A stretch of DNA of 64,000 bases, taken from contig NZ_QUQV01000003.1 in NCBI RefSeq assembly GCF_003400205.1, positions 186,001-250,000 on the forward strand, in the 5' to 3' direction. Shown piece after piece: positions 20,303-30,786 of this stretch. Numbering within the stretch: the stretch's first letter is position 1; every line of letters begins with the position of its first letter. The DNA is from Bacillus sp. HNG. Its GTDB lineage: Bacteria > Bacillota > Bacilli > Bacillales > Bacillaceae_L. The position numbers and the translations under genes are program-made. Under the pieces are notes generated by a model, which saw only the letters and a list, made by a program, of their open reading frames with translations, was not told the DNA's origin and ran no database searches.

Positions 20303-21730
20303 TTATGCCTCCTCTCCAGTTGCTACTTTTTGAAGTTTACGTACATCTACAAATCTTCCATAAATCGCTGCTGCTGCCGCCATTGCTGGACTTACCAAGT
20401 GTGTCCGGGCACCCTTACCTTGTCGTCCTTCAAAGTTACGATTCGATGTAGAAGCACATCTTTCACCTGCTGGTACTACGTCAGGGTTCATACTTAAGCA
20501 CATGCTACATCCCGCATCGCGCCATTCAAAGCCAGCTTCACGAAATACATCTGCAAGACCTTCTTTTTCTGCTTGGCGTTTTACTTGTTGTGAGCCTGGA
20601 ACGACTAAAGCACGCACTTTAGGAGATACTTTTTGTCCACGTATAATGTCTGCAGCTTCACGTAAATCGCCAATTCGCGAATTCGTACACGAACCAATAA
20701 ATACATGCTGAATTTCAATTTCGCTAATTGGAGTTCCTGGAGCTAGTTCCATATATTCATAAGCACGCTCTGCAGATTTTCTGTCAACGTCCCTTTTAAA
20801 ATCCTCAGGGAATGGAACTGTGTCATCAATTGTTACACTCATTGATGGGTTTGTACCCCATGTAACAGTTGGTAAAATTTCATCCGCATGAATTTCTAGA
20901 ACAGTATCGAAAACAGCACCTTCGTCAGTTGCAAGTTGCTTCCATCTCTCAACGGCCGCGTCGAATTCAGCACCATCTGGGCTATGTTTTCTTCCTTTTA
21001 GGTATGAGAATGTCGTTTCATCTGGGCTAATTAACCCAGCTTTTGCTCCGCCTTCGATGGACATATTACAAATGGTCATTCTTTCTTCCATGGACATCTT
21101 TCGAATCGCTTCACCCGTATATTCAATTACATGTCCCGTTCCAAAATCAATCCCAAATTTGCGGATAATCGATAAAATAACATCCTTAGCATAAACACCT
21201 GGTGATAGATTTCCTACAACATTTACTTGCATGGTTTTAGGTTTTTGTTGCCATAAAGTTTGAGTTGCAAGAACATGTTCAACCTCACTTGTCCCAATAC
21301 CAAACGCTAAAGCTCCAAATGCACCATGTGTAGATGTATGACTATCCCCACATACAATCGTTTTACCAGGTTGTGTTAATCCAAGTTCAGGTCCAATTAC
21401 GTGGACAATCCCTTGTTCAGGGCTGTAAAGGTCTGCTAGAGGAACATTGAATTCCTTACAGTTTTTTTCTAACGCACTCATTTGTTTTGCGGCAATTTCA
21501 TCCTTTGTTTGGAAACGATCGCTTGTTGTAGGTACGTTATGGTCCATTGTTGCAAATGTTAAATCAGGTCTTCTCACTTTTCTATTCTTCAAACGTAATC
21601 CTTCAAAGGCTTGCGGAGAAGTTACTTCATGGACAAGATGTAGGTCAATATATAGAAGACTTGGCTTCCCCTCTTCGTGATTGATTACGTGTTGATCCCA
21701 GATTTTTTCAATAATTGTTTTCGGTGCCAT
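20303..21730 (-). CDS. leuC: 3-isopropylmalate dehydratase large subunit LeuC
   Basis: Aconitase-family subunit carrying the [4Fe-4S] cluster. The 475-residue sequence contains [23 protein letters not shown] near 131-153, the cluster cysteine in [10 protein letters not shown] near 345-354, and the pair in GCSMCL near 413-418. It follows leuB by about 100 nt with a palindromic hairpin between them. GGAGGAGG precedes the ATG. Confidence 0.98.
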   Translation of the reverse strand: MAPKTIIEKIWDQHVINHEEGKPSLLYIDLHLVHEVTSPQAFEGLRLKNRKVRRPDLTFATMDHNVPTTSDRFQTKDEIAAKQMSALEKNCKEFNVPLADLYSPEQGIVHVIGPELGLTQPGKTIVCGDSHTSTHGAFGALAFGIGTSEVEHVLATQTLWQQKPKTMQVNVVGNLSPGVYAKDVILSIIRKFGIDFGTGHVIEYTGEAIRKMSMEERMTICNMSIEGGAKAGLISPDETTFSYLKGRKHSPDGAEFDAAVERWKQLATDEGAVFDTVLEIHADEILPTVTWGTNPSMSVTIDDTVPFPEDFKRDVDRKSAERAYEYMELAPGTPISEIEIQHVFIGSCTNSRIGDLREAADIIRGQKVSPKVRALVVPGSQQVKRQAEKEGLADVFREAGFEWRDAGCSMCLSMNPDVVPAGERCASTSNRNFEGRQGKGARTHLVSPAMAAAAAIYGRFVDVRKLQKVATGEEA

Positions 21731-21770
21731 TCGTATCTTCCTCCTCCTTTTTCTCTTATTTGAAAAGACA

Positions 21771-21790
21771 AGCTCGGTATATACCGAGCT
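21771..21790. other. palindromic hairpin between leuB and leuC
   Basis: AGCTCGGTAT-ATACCGAGCT is a perfect 20-nt palindrome in the 98-nt leuB-leuC spacer. A second palindrome, GCTTATGCATAAGC, overlaps the leuB stop at 21828-21841. No long T tract follows, so it looks more like an mRNA processing or stability element than a full terminator. Confidence 0.6.
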
Positions 21791-21828
21791 ATCTAGTGGG
21801 TCATGCTATGCAATTCTAAAAAGAAAGC

Positions 21829-22941
21829 TTATGCATAAGCAGACATAATATTAGAAATCGCCCCGTCTTCAACTAAGGCCTCTTTAATTTTTTCCACCAT
21901 TTCAGTTGTTGACATTGCTCTTTGTTGAGAATCAGCAATATCTGCAGTCCGGTAACCAGCCGCTAACACTTCATCTACCGCTTTTTCTACAGCTCTCGCT
22001 TCTTCTTCTAATCCAAAGGATAAGCGTAAAAGCATTGCTGCTGATAAAATGGTTGCGATTGGATTGGCAATATCCTTCCCAGCTATATCTGGTGCAGAAC
22101 CGTGGATTGGTTCAAATAGACTTGGTCCATCTGTTGATAAGCTCGCTGAAGGTAGCATTCCAAGCGATCCTGTTAGCATTGACGCTTCATCACTTAAAAT
22201 ATCCCCAAACATATTCTCAGTGACGATGACATCAAATTGTCTTGGATTTCGAATTAGTTGCATCGCTGCGTTATCCACAAGCATATGCTCTAGCGTTACT
22301 TCTGGATAATCAACAGCTACCTCTTCCGCAACCTCACGCCACATTCTGCTAGATTCTAATACATTTGCTTTGTCAACAGAAGTTACTTTCTTCTTTCTTG
22401 ACATTGCCATTTCAAATGCTTTTTCAATAATACGTTTCATTTCAGAACGCTTGTAGGATAGAGTGTCAACAGCAGCTTCTTCTCCATCCTCTATTCTTCT
22501 TCCGCTTGGCTTTCCAAAATAAAGTCCACCAGTAAGCTCCCTTACAATCACAAAGTCAGCATTTACGATGACTTCTTGCTTAAGAGGAGACGCATCTAGC
22601 AAGCTATTAAAACAAGTTACAGGTCTTACATTGGCATATAAATTCAACGCTTTTCGAATTTGTAATAAACCCTTTTCAGGACGTAAATGTGGAGGGTTTT
22701 TATCCCACTTCGGACCTCCAACTGCCCCTAGTAATACCGCATCACTTTGTTTACATACTTCCAGTGTTTCTGCTGGTAGAGGAGTGCCTTCAGTGTCTAT
22801 AGCCACACCACCTATTAAAGCGTGTTGAAATGTAAACTCATGATTGTATTGGTCAGCAATAGCCTTCAACACTTCGATTGCCCCTTTAGTCACTTCTTTC
22901 CCTACGCCATCACCACGAAGTACGGCAATACTTTTCTTCAT
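21829..22941 (-). CDS. leuB: 3-isopropylmalate dehydrogenase LeuB
   Basis: NAD-dependent enzyme oxidising 3-isopropylmalate to 2-oxoisocaproate. The 370-residue protein begins with LRGDGVGKEV, has the ANVRPV substrate motif near 105, RELTGGLYFG near 136, the metal-binding aspartates near 220-255 (VDNAAMQ and NMFGDILSDEA), and LFEPIHGSAPDIAGKDIANP near 276-295. Clearly the LeuB branch of the isocitrate/isopropylmalate dehydrogenase family, supported by operon position after leuA. Confidence 0.98.
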   Translation of the reverse strand: MKKSIAVLRGDGVGKEVTKGAIEVLKAIADQYNHEFTFQHALIGGVAIDTEGTPLPAETLEVCKQSDAVLLGAVGGPKWDKNPPHLRPEKGLLQIRKALNLYANVRPVTCFNSLLDASPLKQEVIVNADFVIVRELTGGLYFGKPSGRRIEDGEEAAVDTLSYKRSEMKRIIEKAFEMAMSRKKKVTSVDKANVLESSRMWREVAEEVAVDYPEVTLEHMLVDNAAMQLIRNPRQFDVIVTENMFGDILSDEASMLTGSLGMLPSASLSTDGPSLFEPIHGSAPDIAGKDIANPIATILSAAMLLRLSFGLEEEARAVEKAVDEVLAAGYRTADIADSQQRAMSTTEMVEKIKEALVEDGAISNIMSAYA

Positions 22942-22992
22942 TCTGACTCCTCCTCTTTATTTCCTTTACACACTGAAAATAGTAATTAATAC

Positions 22993-25567
<2,575 letters not shown>

Positions 25568-25615
25568 TTATTAGAATTAAATTATATATGGTATTGTGAT
25601 TAAACCCTTAAGTTG

Positions 25616-25877
25616 ATGTTCAAAAAGTCCGGTGAAAATGACACTTCGAATTTCTTCGTTGGCTTGTTTTTCTGGTCCTCGGAAAAGAAAACCACTTTTC
25701 CTTCGTGCGATGCCAATTCTTAGAAGCAATCCTTCTGCTCACGTATTAACTACATACGCTCCGCTCCTCAAAACTGCGCCGCCTTGAACTTTCGACGCAC
25801 ATGATGTGCTAGTGTCGACAATGCCACAGGACGTGGCGTTTTTGTCGACGTGGTCCTTTTCATCCTCCTTTTGAACA
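25616..25877. repeat. dispersed repeat, family C copy 1, between ilvH and ilvC
   Basis: Bounded by TGTTCAAAAAG and CTTTTGAACA inverted ends, with the shared GTCCGGTGAAAATGAC and GGTCCTTTTCATCCTCC blocks seen also at 57391-57537. This copy is longer (about 260 bp) and carries near its right end a nested hairpin: GTCGAC, then GCCAC-AGGAC-GTGGC at 25823-25837, then GTCGAC. Confidence 0.8.
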
Positions 25878-25882
25878 CATAT

Positions 25883-26401
25883 TTAAACGATAGAAAAATT
25901 CTTTGAATTTGAAGCTGTCTTTTGGTTTCCTCTTGTGAAAGCAGTTGTGCCAGTACGGGCAACTTCTTTGATACCGTATGGCTTTAAGAGGTCAATTAAC
26001 GCTTCTACTTTTTCTGATTCGCCTGTCACTTGAATAACAAGGCTTTCCTTACTTACATCAATAATAGATGCTCGGAATGGATCTATTAAGCTATAAATCT
26101 CATTTCTATTGGATGGACTGGATGATACTTTAATAAGAGCTAACTCTCTTGCGACAATCGCTTGATTTGTAATATCCATGACCTTAATAACATCAATTTG
26201 CTTATTTAGCTGTTTTGTAATTTGTTCAACTACAGTTTCCTCATCAAGATGAATGACAAATGTCATCCTTGAGAGCCCCTCAGTTTCAGAATGGCCAACT
26301 GTGATGCTTTCAATGTTGTAATGACGCTTTGTTAACAGGCCGGTGATTCGATTAAGTACACCTGCACGGTTATTTACTAATAATGTAATAATTCTTTTCA
26401 C
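25883..26401 (-). CDS. ilvH: acetolactate synthase small (regulatory) subunit IlvH
   Basis: Regulatory subunit that binds valine and stimulates IlvB. The 172-residue protein has an N-terminal ACT domain ([21 protein letters not shown], residues about 9-29) and the C-terminal IlvH domain. Its ATG overlaps the ilvB stop by 4 nt, so [11 protein letters not shown] is coupled. The last residues (about 155-172) are poorly conserved. It is followed by the family C repeat. Confidence 0.97.
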   Translation of the reverse strand: MKRIITLLVNNRAGVLNRITGLLTKRHYNIESITVGHSETEGLSRMTFVIHLDEETVVEQITKQLNKQIDVIKVMDITNQAIVARELALIKVSSSPSNRNEIYSLIDPFRASIIDVSKESLVIQVTGESEKVEALIDLLKPYGIKEVARTGTTAFTRGNQKTASNSKNFSIV

Positions 26402-28116
26402 AGCTTAACACCTACCATTTCATGATGACCCTTTCCTGGTGCAACCATTGGGTATACATTTTCGAAAGGCGTCACACTAAAGTCCATTAGAACAGGTCCC
26501 TCATATTCAAGTGCTTCTTTCAACACTTGCTCTGCTTCTTGTTCACTGTTCGCTTTTAATCCCTTGATTCCGTATGCATCAGCTAGTTTCATAAAATCCG
26601 GCTGGTTATGAAGTAAGGAATGGGAGTATCTTTCTTTATAGAAAATCTGCTGCCATTGTCTTACCATTCCTAACGCTTTATTGTTAAGGATGATAATTTT
26701 AATTGGTAGTTTTAACTCATGAATGACTGAAAGCTCTTGTGACGTCATCTGGAAACCACCATCTCCAAGAATCGCAACAACTGTTGATGATTTATCAGCT
26801 AGCTGTGCACCAATACTTGATGGTAAACCGAAGCCCATTGTTCCGAGCCCACCTGAGGTTACCCAACGATTTGGCTTTGTAAAATGGTAGTACTGAGCTG
26901 CCCACATTTGATGCTGACCAACGTCAGTTGTTACAATCGCTTCGCCCTTTGTATATTTATAGATAAGTTCAATTAATTTTTGTGGCTTTAATTCTTCTTC
27001 TGATGATTTATAAACAAGTGGATATTCGGCTTTCCATCCAGCTAGTTTTTCTCTCCATTCTAGTGAGTCTCCAGGTTTACCATTTTGGTGAACTAGGCTC
27101 TTGAGAACTTCTTTTGCATCCCCCACAACAGGAATTTTGGTAGGTACATTTTTCCCTATTTCAGCAGGGTCAATATCGATGTGTGCAACGGTTGCGTTTG
27201 GTGCAAAATGCTCTAAGTTTCCAGTAACCCGGTCATCGAATCTTGCTCCAATACTGATTAAAAGGTCACATTCGTGTAAAGCCATATTCGCTGTATATGT
27301 TCCGTGCATTCCAGCCATTCCAAGATAGAGTGAATGATCTGCAGGGAAACCACCTAAACCTAAAAGTGTATGGGTTAAAGGGATATTTTGTTGTTCAACA
27401 TATTCTCTTAACTCGTTTGCTGCTTTTGCAAAAATCACCCCAGCACCTGCAAGAATAACTGGTTTTTTTGCTTGGCTTACTGCTTCAACTAGCTTACGAA
27501 TTTGTAAGTGATTCGGCTGAATGGTCGGTTGATAACCTGGTAAGTGAATTTCTTGTTCATAATCAAAATCCGCTTCCTTTGTTGTCATATCTTTCGGAAT
27601 ATCAATTAATACAGGTCCTGGTCTTCCAGATGTAGCGATATAAAATGCTTCTTTAATAATCTTTGGTAGGTCTTTCACATCCCTAACCTGATAACTATGT
27701 TTTGTAATTGGCATTGTGATTCCAAGTATATCTGCTTCTTGGAAAGCATCAGATCCAATTACTGTTGAAGCAACCTGACCTGTAAATACAACAAGTGGAA
27801 TTGAGTCAATCATTGCATCTGCTAATCCAGTTACTATATTTGTAGCCCCCGGTCCAGAAGTAGCAATAACGACACCTGGTTTTCCTGAAATTCTCGCATA
27901 CCCTTCAGCTGCATGTATTCCACCTTGTTCATGTCTAGTTAGGACATGAAAAATACCTGAATCATATAAACTATCATAAATATTTAGTACAGCACCGCCA
28001 GGATATCCAAAAATGACTTCTACGTTTTCCCTTTTTAATGCTTCAATTAGCATTTGGGAACCGTTCATTTTTGTAGAAGCTTTGGTTTGTTCTTCCACTT
28101 TTGCATTTACGCCCAT
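26398..28116 (-). CDS. ilvB: acetolactate synthase large (catalytic) subunit IlvB
   Basis: Thiamine-diphosphate enzyme making acetolactate or acetohydroxybutyrate. The 572-residue protein has the catalytic glutamate in RHEQGG near 61, TSGPGATN near 88, an FAD-interacting central domain, and the ThDP/Mg motif GDGGF...NN near 452-480. It is the first gene of the ilv-leu operon. GGAAGGG lies 12 nt before the ATG, a wide but acceptable spacing. A leucine T-box plus about 200 nt of repeat-derived leader precede it. Confidence 0.98.
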   Translation of the reverse strand: MGVNAKVEEQTKASTKMNGSQMLIEALKRENVEVIFGYPGGAVLNIYDSLYDSGIFHVLTRHEQGGIHAAEGYARISGKPGVVIATSGPGATNIVTGLADAMIDSIPLVVFTGQVASTVIGSDAFQEADILGITMPITKHSYQVRDVKDLPKIIKEAFYIATSGRPGPVLIDIPKDMTTKEADFDYEQEIHLPGYQPTIQPNHLQIRKLVEAVSQAKKPVILAGAGVIFAKAANELREYVEQQNIPLTHTLLGLGGFPADHSLYLGMAGMHGTYTANMALHECDLLISIGARFDDRVTGNLEHFAPNATVAHIDIDPAEIGKNVPTKIPVVGDAKEVLKSLVHQNGKPGDSLEWREKLAGWKAEYPLVYKSSEEELKPQKLIELIYKYTKGEAIVTTDVGQHQMWAAQYYHFTKPNRWVTSGGLGTMGFGLPSSIGAQLADKSSTVVAILGDGGFQMTSQELSVIHELKLPIKIIILNNKALGMVRQWQQIFYKERYSHSLLHNQPDFMKLADAYGIKGLKANSEQEAEQVLKEALEYEGPVLMDFSVTPFENVYPMVAPGKGHHEMVGVKL

Positions 28117-28160
28117 TTTTTCTTACATCCCTTCCTTATAATAAATAATTGGTTTTTAAT

Positions 28161-28354
28161 CAAATACGCCTTGGCGTATTTGCGCCCGATTTTTAGGCCC
28201 ACAGGAAGTGGGTCATAAAGACGTTGCCACAGGAAGTGGCGCTTTTAGTCTTTGATCATACTGCTCGAATTGTTTCCTTTGAAAAATCTTGGCATCCGCC
28301 GGAGGCTATTTTCTTTAATGATTCGGGGTTTGACCTCCGACTTATTAAAGAAAA
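28161..28354. repeat. dispersed repeat, family D copy 1, in the ilvB leader
   Basis: Lies between the T-box terminator and ilvB. It contains AAATACGCC-TT-GGCGTATTT (28162-28181), two matching microhairpins CCCAC-AGGAA-GTGGG (28198-28212) and GCCAC-AGGAA-GTGGC (28226-28240), and an 11-bp stem TTTTCTTTAAT/ATTAAAGAAAA (28309-28319 with 28344-28354). Much of it is shared, inverted, with 56349-56453. Confidence 0.65.
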
Positions 28355-28650
28355 AAATAAAATGCCAATCCACCCACTAGACCAATTTTCTTGGTCGAAG
28401 GGGTGAAAAGGCATTTATCACTTTCCACGGTACCACCCTTGTTCGCGATCTAAAAAATGATCGCCTCAGGAACAACTTTGTTGTTCATTTTGATAACGGG
28501 TGAGCTGTTACCAAACACCCGGTTAGCCCTACTAAAAAAATTCAAGCTAACACTCAGAGGTGAGTTCATCTTAACGGGATAACACCGGGTTCCACCATTG
28601 CCGGCTCTCTGTCGATATCGTAACGTTAGATTACTTATCCTCTTCAACGT
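28351..28650 (-). promoter_or_regulatory. T-box riboswitch, leucine (CUC specifier), for ilvB operon
   Basis: The T-box core GGGTGGTACCGTGG lies at 28425-28438 on the minus strand. The specifier loop GAACTCACC (28559-28567) exposes CTC, a leucine codon at 28562-28564. A terminator with AAATGCC/GGCATTT arms (28410-28416 with 28360-28366) and a T run ends at 28351. Uncharged tRNA-Leu should stabilise the antiterminator and allow transcription of ilvB. Gene context (leucine operon) and specifier agree. Confidence 0.93.
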
Positions 28651-29101
28651 TTATGAATATTAGGAATTTTCATTCTGCATCTTTTAAAGTTCTATGCGCT
28701 CGTTAAGTCTTTAATGCCTAAAAACTTAAACGCTTTACACTGCTGAAAACTAAGGTTTAAAAAATAATCCAAATCCACGAACTTTCATCTTTTAAAAATG
28801 ATGAAGTACTTATGTTAGGACTGTCATATGCTGTTAATTCACGAAATAAACAATAGTCTATTTTGTGAAAATATTTAATATTAGAGCTTATATTACTCTC
28901 ATTTTTTATAAGAGTCAACACCATTTTAGAGAATTGTTAGATTATTTTGATTTGCAACATAATCTGTATCCGCTTACAACTTTGATGCGACGCCATTTCT
29001 GAATTAAAAGAATTTCTTGAAAAATTTGTGAACGAAAACTGAGCTTTTAATGGAAGTATATGGTTGGATATATTAGGTGAGGATCTAACAAATTTTGAGA
29101 G
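28651..29101. other. intergenic stretch upstream of the ilvB T-box
   Basis: About 450 nt of AT-rich sequence without a convincing gene. It must hold the ilvB promoter, but no pair of -35 and -10 elements stands out. A short open stretch near 28990-29045 ends in a stop and has no start; it was not called. Confidence 0.4.
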
Positions 29102-29146
29102 AAATAAAAAAACACTTCAATTTCATTTTTATGAAAAGAAGTGTTT
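29102..29146 (-). terminator. terminator of the endonuclease-like gene
   Basis: AACACTTC and GAAGTGTT arms with an inner TTCAT/ATGAA pairing, followed on the minus strand by TTTTTTATTT, about 45 nt after the gene stop. Confidence 0.8.
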
Positions 29147-29189
29147 GTGATTGAGTATGTAATATGGCAATGTTGCATTTTGGGTCGCC

Positions 29190-29603
29190 CTATGGAAGTT
29201 GACGATATTCATTTACAAAATGTACATTCTCCACCTGTTTATTCTTCGGAGTCTTTACTCTCAATGTTAGCGATTTCTTGCATACTTTTGGATCAAAATA
29301 ATAACATTCATCAGTGTTGGGGCAGTATACACAGTAAATGTCTATTTCTTTTTTATTTGTTTCTTTAGTCACAACTCCCTTACTGTTGCAATAAGTCGAG
29401 CGGAACCTGACTTCCAGTACACCACTCCGATTCAACCCCCTATACTTAACCTGGACTCTCTTGAATTCTTGATTTTTATAAATTACCAAATCAAAAGCGG
29501 CATGTTCTGTATGAGGTATTAAAATCATATAACCCTTTTCGTACAAATCAACCTGAGCCTTAAAAACTCCTAAATCTCCTTTTAGCTTAGTATGATGTTC
29601 CAT
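29190..29603 (-). CDS. PD-(D/E)XK homing-endonuclease-like protein (group I intron-associated family)
   Basis: A 137-residue protein resembling the small PD-(D/E)XK endonucleases associated with group I introns, of which I-Ssp6803I from a cyanobacterial tRNA intron is the best known. Candidate catalytic residues are D10 in KLKGDLG, D38 in FDLVIY, and Q51 and K53 in RVQVKY. RFRSTYCNSKG (about 67-77) and IYCVYCPNTDECYYFDP (about 89-105) follow. GGGGGA lies 5 nt before the ATG. It is downstream of, and outside, the split tRNA-Arg gene at 29786-30148, with a terminator between. Function as a homing nuclease for that intron is inference; a stand-alone nuclease is possible. Confidence 0.8.
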   Translation of the reverse strand: MEHHTKLKGDLGVFKAQVDLYEKGYMILIPHTEHAAFDLVIYKNQEFKRVQVKYRGLNRSGVLEVRFRSTYCNSKGVVTKETNKKEIDIYCVYCPNTDECYYFDPKVCKKSLTLRVKTPKNKQVENVHFVNEYRQLP

Positions 29604-29710
29604 GGTTATCCCCCCAATAGAGAATGAAATTTTTAATCATCCAAAACTCGAAACAGAACATATATTCCCTTCTTTTGTAATTTTAGCTTAATTTATTTTA
29701 TAAAGCTATA

Positions 29711-29757
29711 CAAAAAACCTCTTATAACGAAATTTAACATTTCGATATAAGAGGTTA
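29711..29757 (-). terminator. terminator of the tRNA-Arg gene
   Basis: Long hairpin with arms AACCTCTTATA and TATAAGAGGTT plus an inner CGAAAT/ATTTCG pairing, followed on the minus strand by TTTTTTG. It begins about 30 nt after the tRNA CCA end. Confidence 0.88.
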
Positions 29758-29785
29758 TAATTAGCTACTCACTTATTATGTAATA

Positions 29786-30148
29786 TGGCGTCCCAGGAGA
29801 GATTCGAACTCCCGACCGACGGCTTAGCTTACCACTATGACTTTCGCCACCAACGATTGTTGTTTGTAGTCTGGACTATATCTTCACCATTTCAGGTGCG
29901 ACACGTGTAGTCTCTACGGAACCTCACAATAATCATGATTGATTATTCTTTGGAGTTTCTACCATCATTACATGATCATTCGAATCCCCTCAGTCTTTTA
30001 TCAAGACGTAAGTTTCCTCGGTATTACCATCAGCTTAAAACTGTTAAGGCTTCACCGATATAGTGTCGTCCACTCTATAAGTTATTGTTTCCCTATAGAG
30101 GCTCCTATTCTTGAAGGCCGTTGCTCTATCCTGCTGAGCTACTGGGAC
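29786..30148 (-). tRNA. tRNA-Arg(UCU) interrupted by a group I intron
   Basis: The exons are 30114-30148 (35 nt) and 29786-29827 (42 nt). Joined, they give a 77-nt tRNA: acceptor GTCCCAG/CTGGGAC, D stem GCTC/GAGC, anticodon stem ACGGC/GCCGT with loop CTTCTAA and anticodon TCT, T arm GGGAG-TTCGAAT-CTCTC, discriminator G and an encoded CCA. The intron lies between positions 34 and 35, inside the anticodon. Without recognising the intron the gene looks like a broken tRNA. A TTGACA-N17-TATAAT promoter lies upstream and a strong terminator downstream. Confidence 0.93.
29828..30113 (-). ncRNA. group I self-splicing intron (286 nt) in tRNA-Arg(UCU)
   Basis: Core motifs are read directly on the minus strand (intron numbering). 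The R element GTAGAGACTACA is at 197-208 and the S element AAGATATAGTCC at 230-241. Helices: P2 CTCTATA/TATAGAG (14-20 with 35-41), P3 CGACAC/GTGTCG (46-51 with 210-215), P4 TCGGT/ACCGA (56-60 with 92-96), P7 GACTA/TAGTC (202-206 with 236-240) and P8 CACC/GGTG (216-219 with 226-229). The 5' exon ends in U and the intron ends in G. Guide TAGGAG (7-12) pairs with CTT of exon 1 (P1, with the U-G wobble) and CTA of exon 2 (P10). No ORF lies inside it. Confidence 0.93.
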
Positions 30149-30190
30149 ATATTATATTTTTTAGTCGTTAACTTATTAGCGACATTTTTT

Positions 30191-30219
30191 ATTATAGCCA
30201 GATAGGAATCAGATGTCAA
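30191..30219 (-). promoter_or_regulatory. strong sigma-A promoter of the split tRNA-Arg gene
   Basis: On the minus strand a consensus TTGACA (30214-30219), 17-nt spacer and consensus TATAAT (30191-30196), 42 nt before the mature tRNA 5' end. Confidence 0.9.
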
Positions 30220-30242
30220 TAACTTTTTAAGAAAAATTTACT

Positions 30243-30267
30243 AAAGGGAGTAGAAAGTACTCCCTTT
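30243..30267 (-). terminator. terminator downstream of ysnB
   Basis: Perfect 10-bp arms AAAGGGAGTA and TACTCCCTTT around GAAAG, ten nt after the ysnB stop. The following T tract is weak. Confidence 0.65.
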
Positions 30268-30276
30268 GCTATTGTA

Positions 30277-30786
30277 TCATAAATTTACCTTCGTCGATAA
30301 CTCCTCAACTATATTTCCTTCACTATCGTAAAAAACAACATTTGCTTGTTTTTCAACAATCTCTAAAATTACATATGTTTTTTCCCTGCGCATTCTTGGC
30401 AAACGAAAACTACCTGGATTAATAAACAAAATACCGTCAATTATTTCTGCACCCGCTATATGGGAATGTCCAAAACAAGCTATGGATGCACCTACTTCTT
30501 GTGCACGATATGTAAGATTCATTAACGTCATCTTCACATTGTACAAATGACCATGTGTAAGATAGACCTTTACCCCATTCAATAGAACAACCATATCATT
30601 GGGGAAGTTCGAGTCAAAGTCACAATTTCCTCTTACAACTGAAAATCCACTCATTTCCTCTGATTTTGAAGAAAGCTCAGAATCCCCAAGATGGAGCATA
30701 AATTCCACTTCATCTTTGTGACGATCCTTTATGTCTAATAATTCCTCAGTCAGCCCATGACTATCGCTTATAATTAGCACTTTCAT
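30277..30786 (-). CDS. ysnB: metallophosphoesterase YsnB (YfcE family)
   Basis: A 169-residue calcineurin-like phosphodiesterase. Metal-binding motifs are ISDSHG near residues 6-11, HLGDSE near 32, RGNCD near 52, THGHLYNV near 76-83 and FGHSH near 104-108, ending with NPGSFRLPR near 121. The natural substrate is unknown; YfcE relatives act on simple phosphodiesters in vitro. Its ATG overlaps the rdgB stop as ATGA, so it is coupled to rdgB. Confidence 0.93.
   Translation of the reverse strand: MKVLIISDSHGLTEELLDIKDRHKDEVEFMLHLGDSELSSKSEEMSGFSVVRGNCDFDSNFPNDMVVLLNGVKVYLTHGHLYNVKMTLMNLTYRAQEVGASIACFGHSHIAGAEIIDGILFINPGSFRLPRMRREKTYVILEIVEKQANVVFYDSEGNIVEELSTKVNL

Noticed and set aside
22049-22309. 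Plus-strand frames opposite leuB, and similar long frames opposite tig, polX, mutS2 and other genes
   Set aside because: They mirror the codon pattern of well-supported minus-strand genes, lack Shine-Dalgarno sequences and show no recognisable families.
28300-28354. Novel riboswitch in the ilvB leader
   Set aside because: The same block occurs away from any leader of this type at 56349-56453, so it is better explained as a dispersed repeat.
28714-28740. cre-like site (TGTAAAGCGTTTAA) upstream of the ilvB T-box
   Set aside because: The central and 3' conserved bases of the CcpA consensus are not met. B. subtilis ilvB is CcpA-controlled, but this match is too weak.
28990-29045. Short coding-like stretch (a helical ISELKEFLEKF-type peptide) on the plus strand
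   Set aside because: A stop codon lies directly before it, there is no start codon or Shine-Dalgarno, and it is only 18 codons long. Too little to call even as a gene remnant.
29190-29603. Endonuclease-like gene as a transposon remnant
   Set aside because: It has no inverted ends or transposase motifs. The length, D/Q/K pattern and start and stop signals are those of an intact small PD-(D/E)XK protein.
30113-30115. 5' splice site one base earlier, after U33
   Set aside because: It would leave a six-base anticodon loop after joining, and the guide pairs best when the wobble pair is at U34.
29786-30148. Broken tRNA or tRNA pseudogene
   Set aside because: Both halves join exactly to a complete cloverleaf, the insert has group I core motifs and a matching guide, and promoter and terminator are strong.
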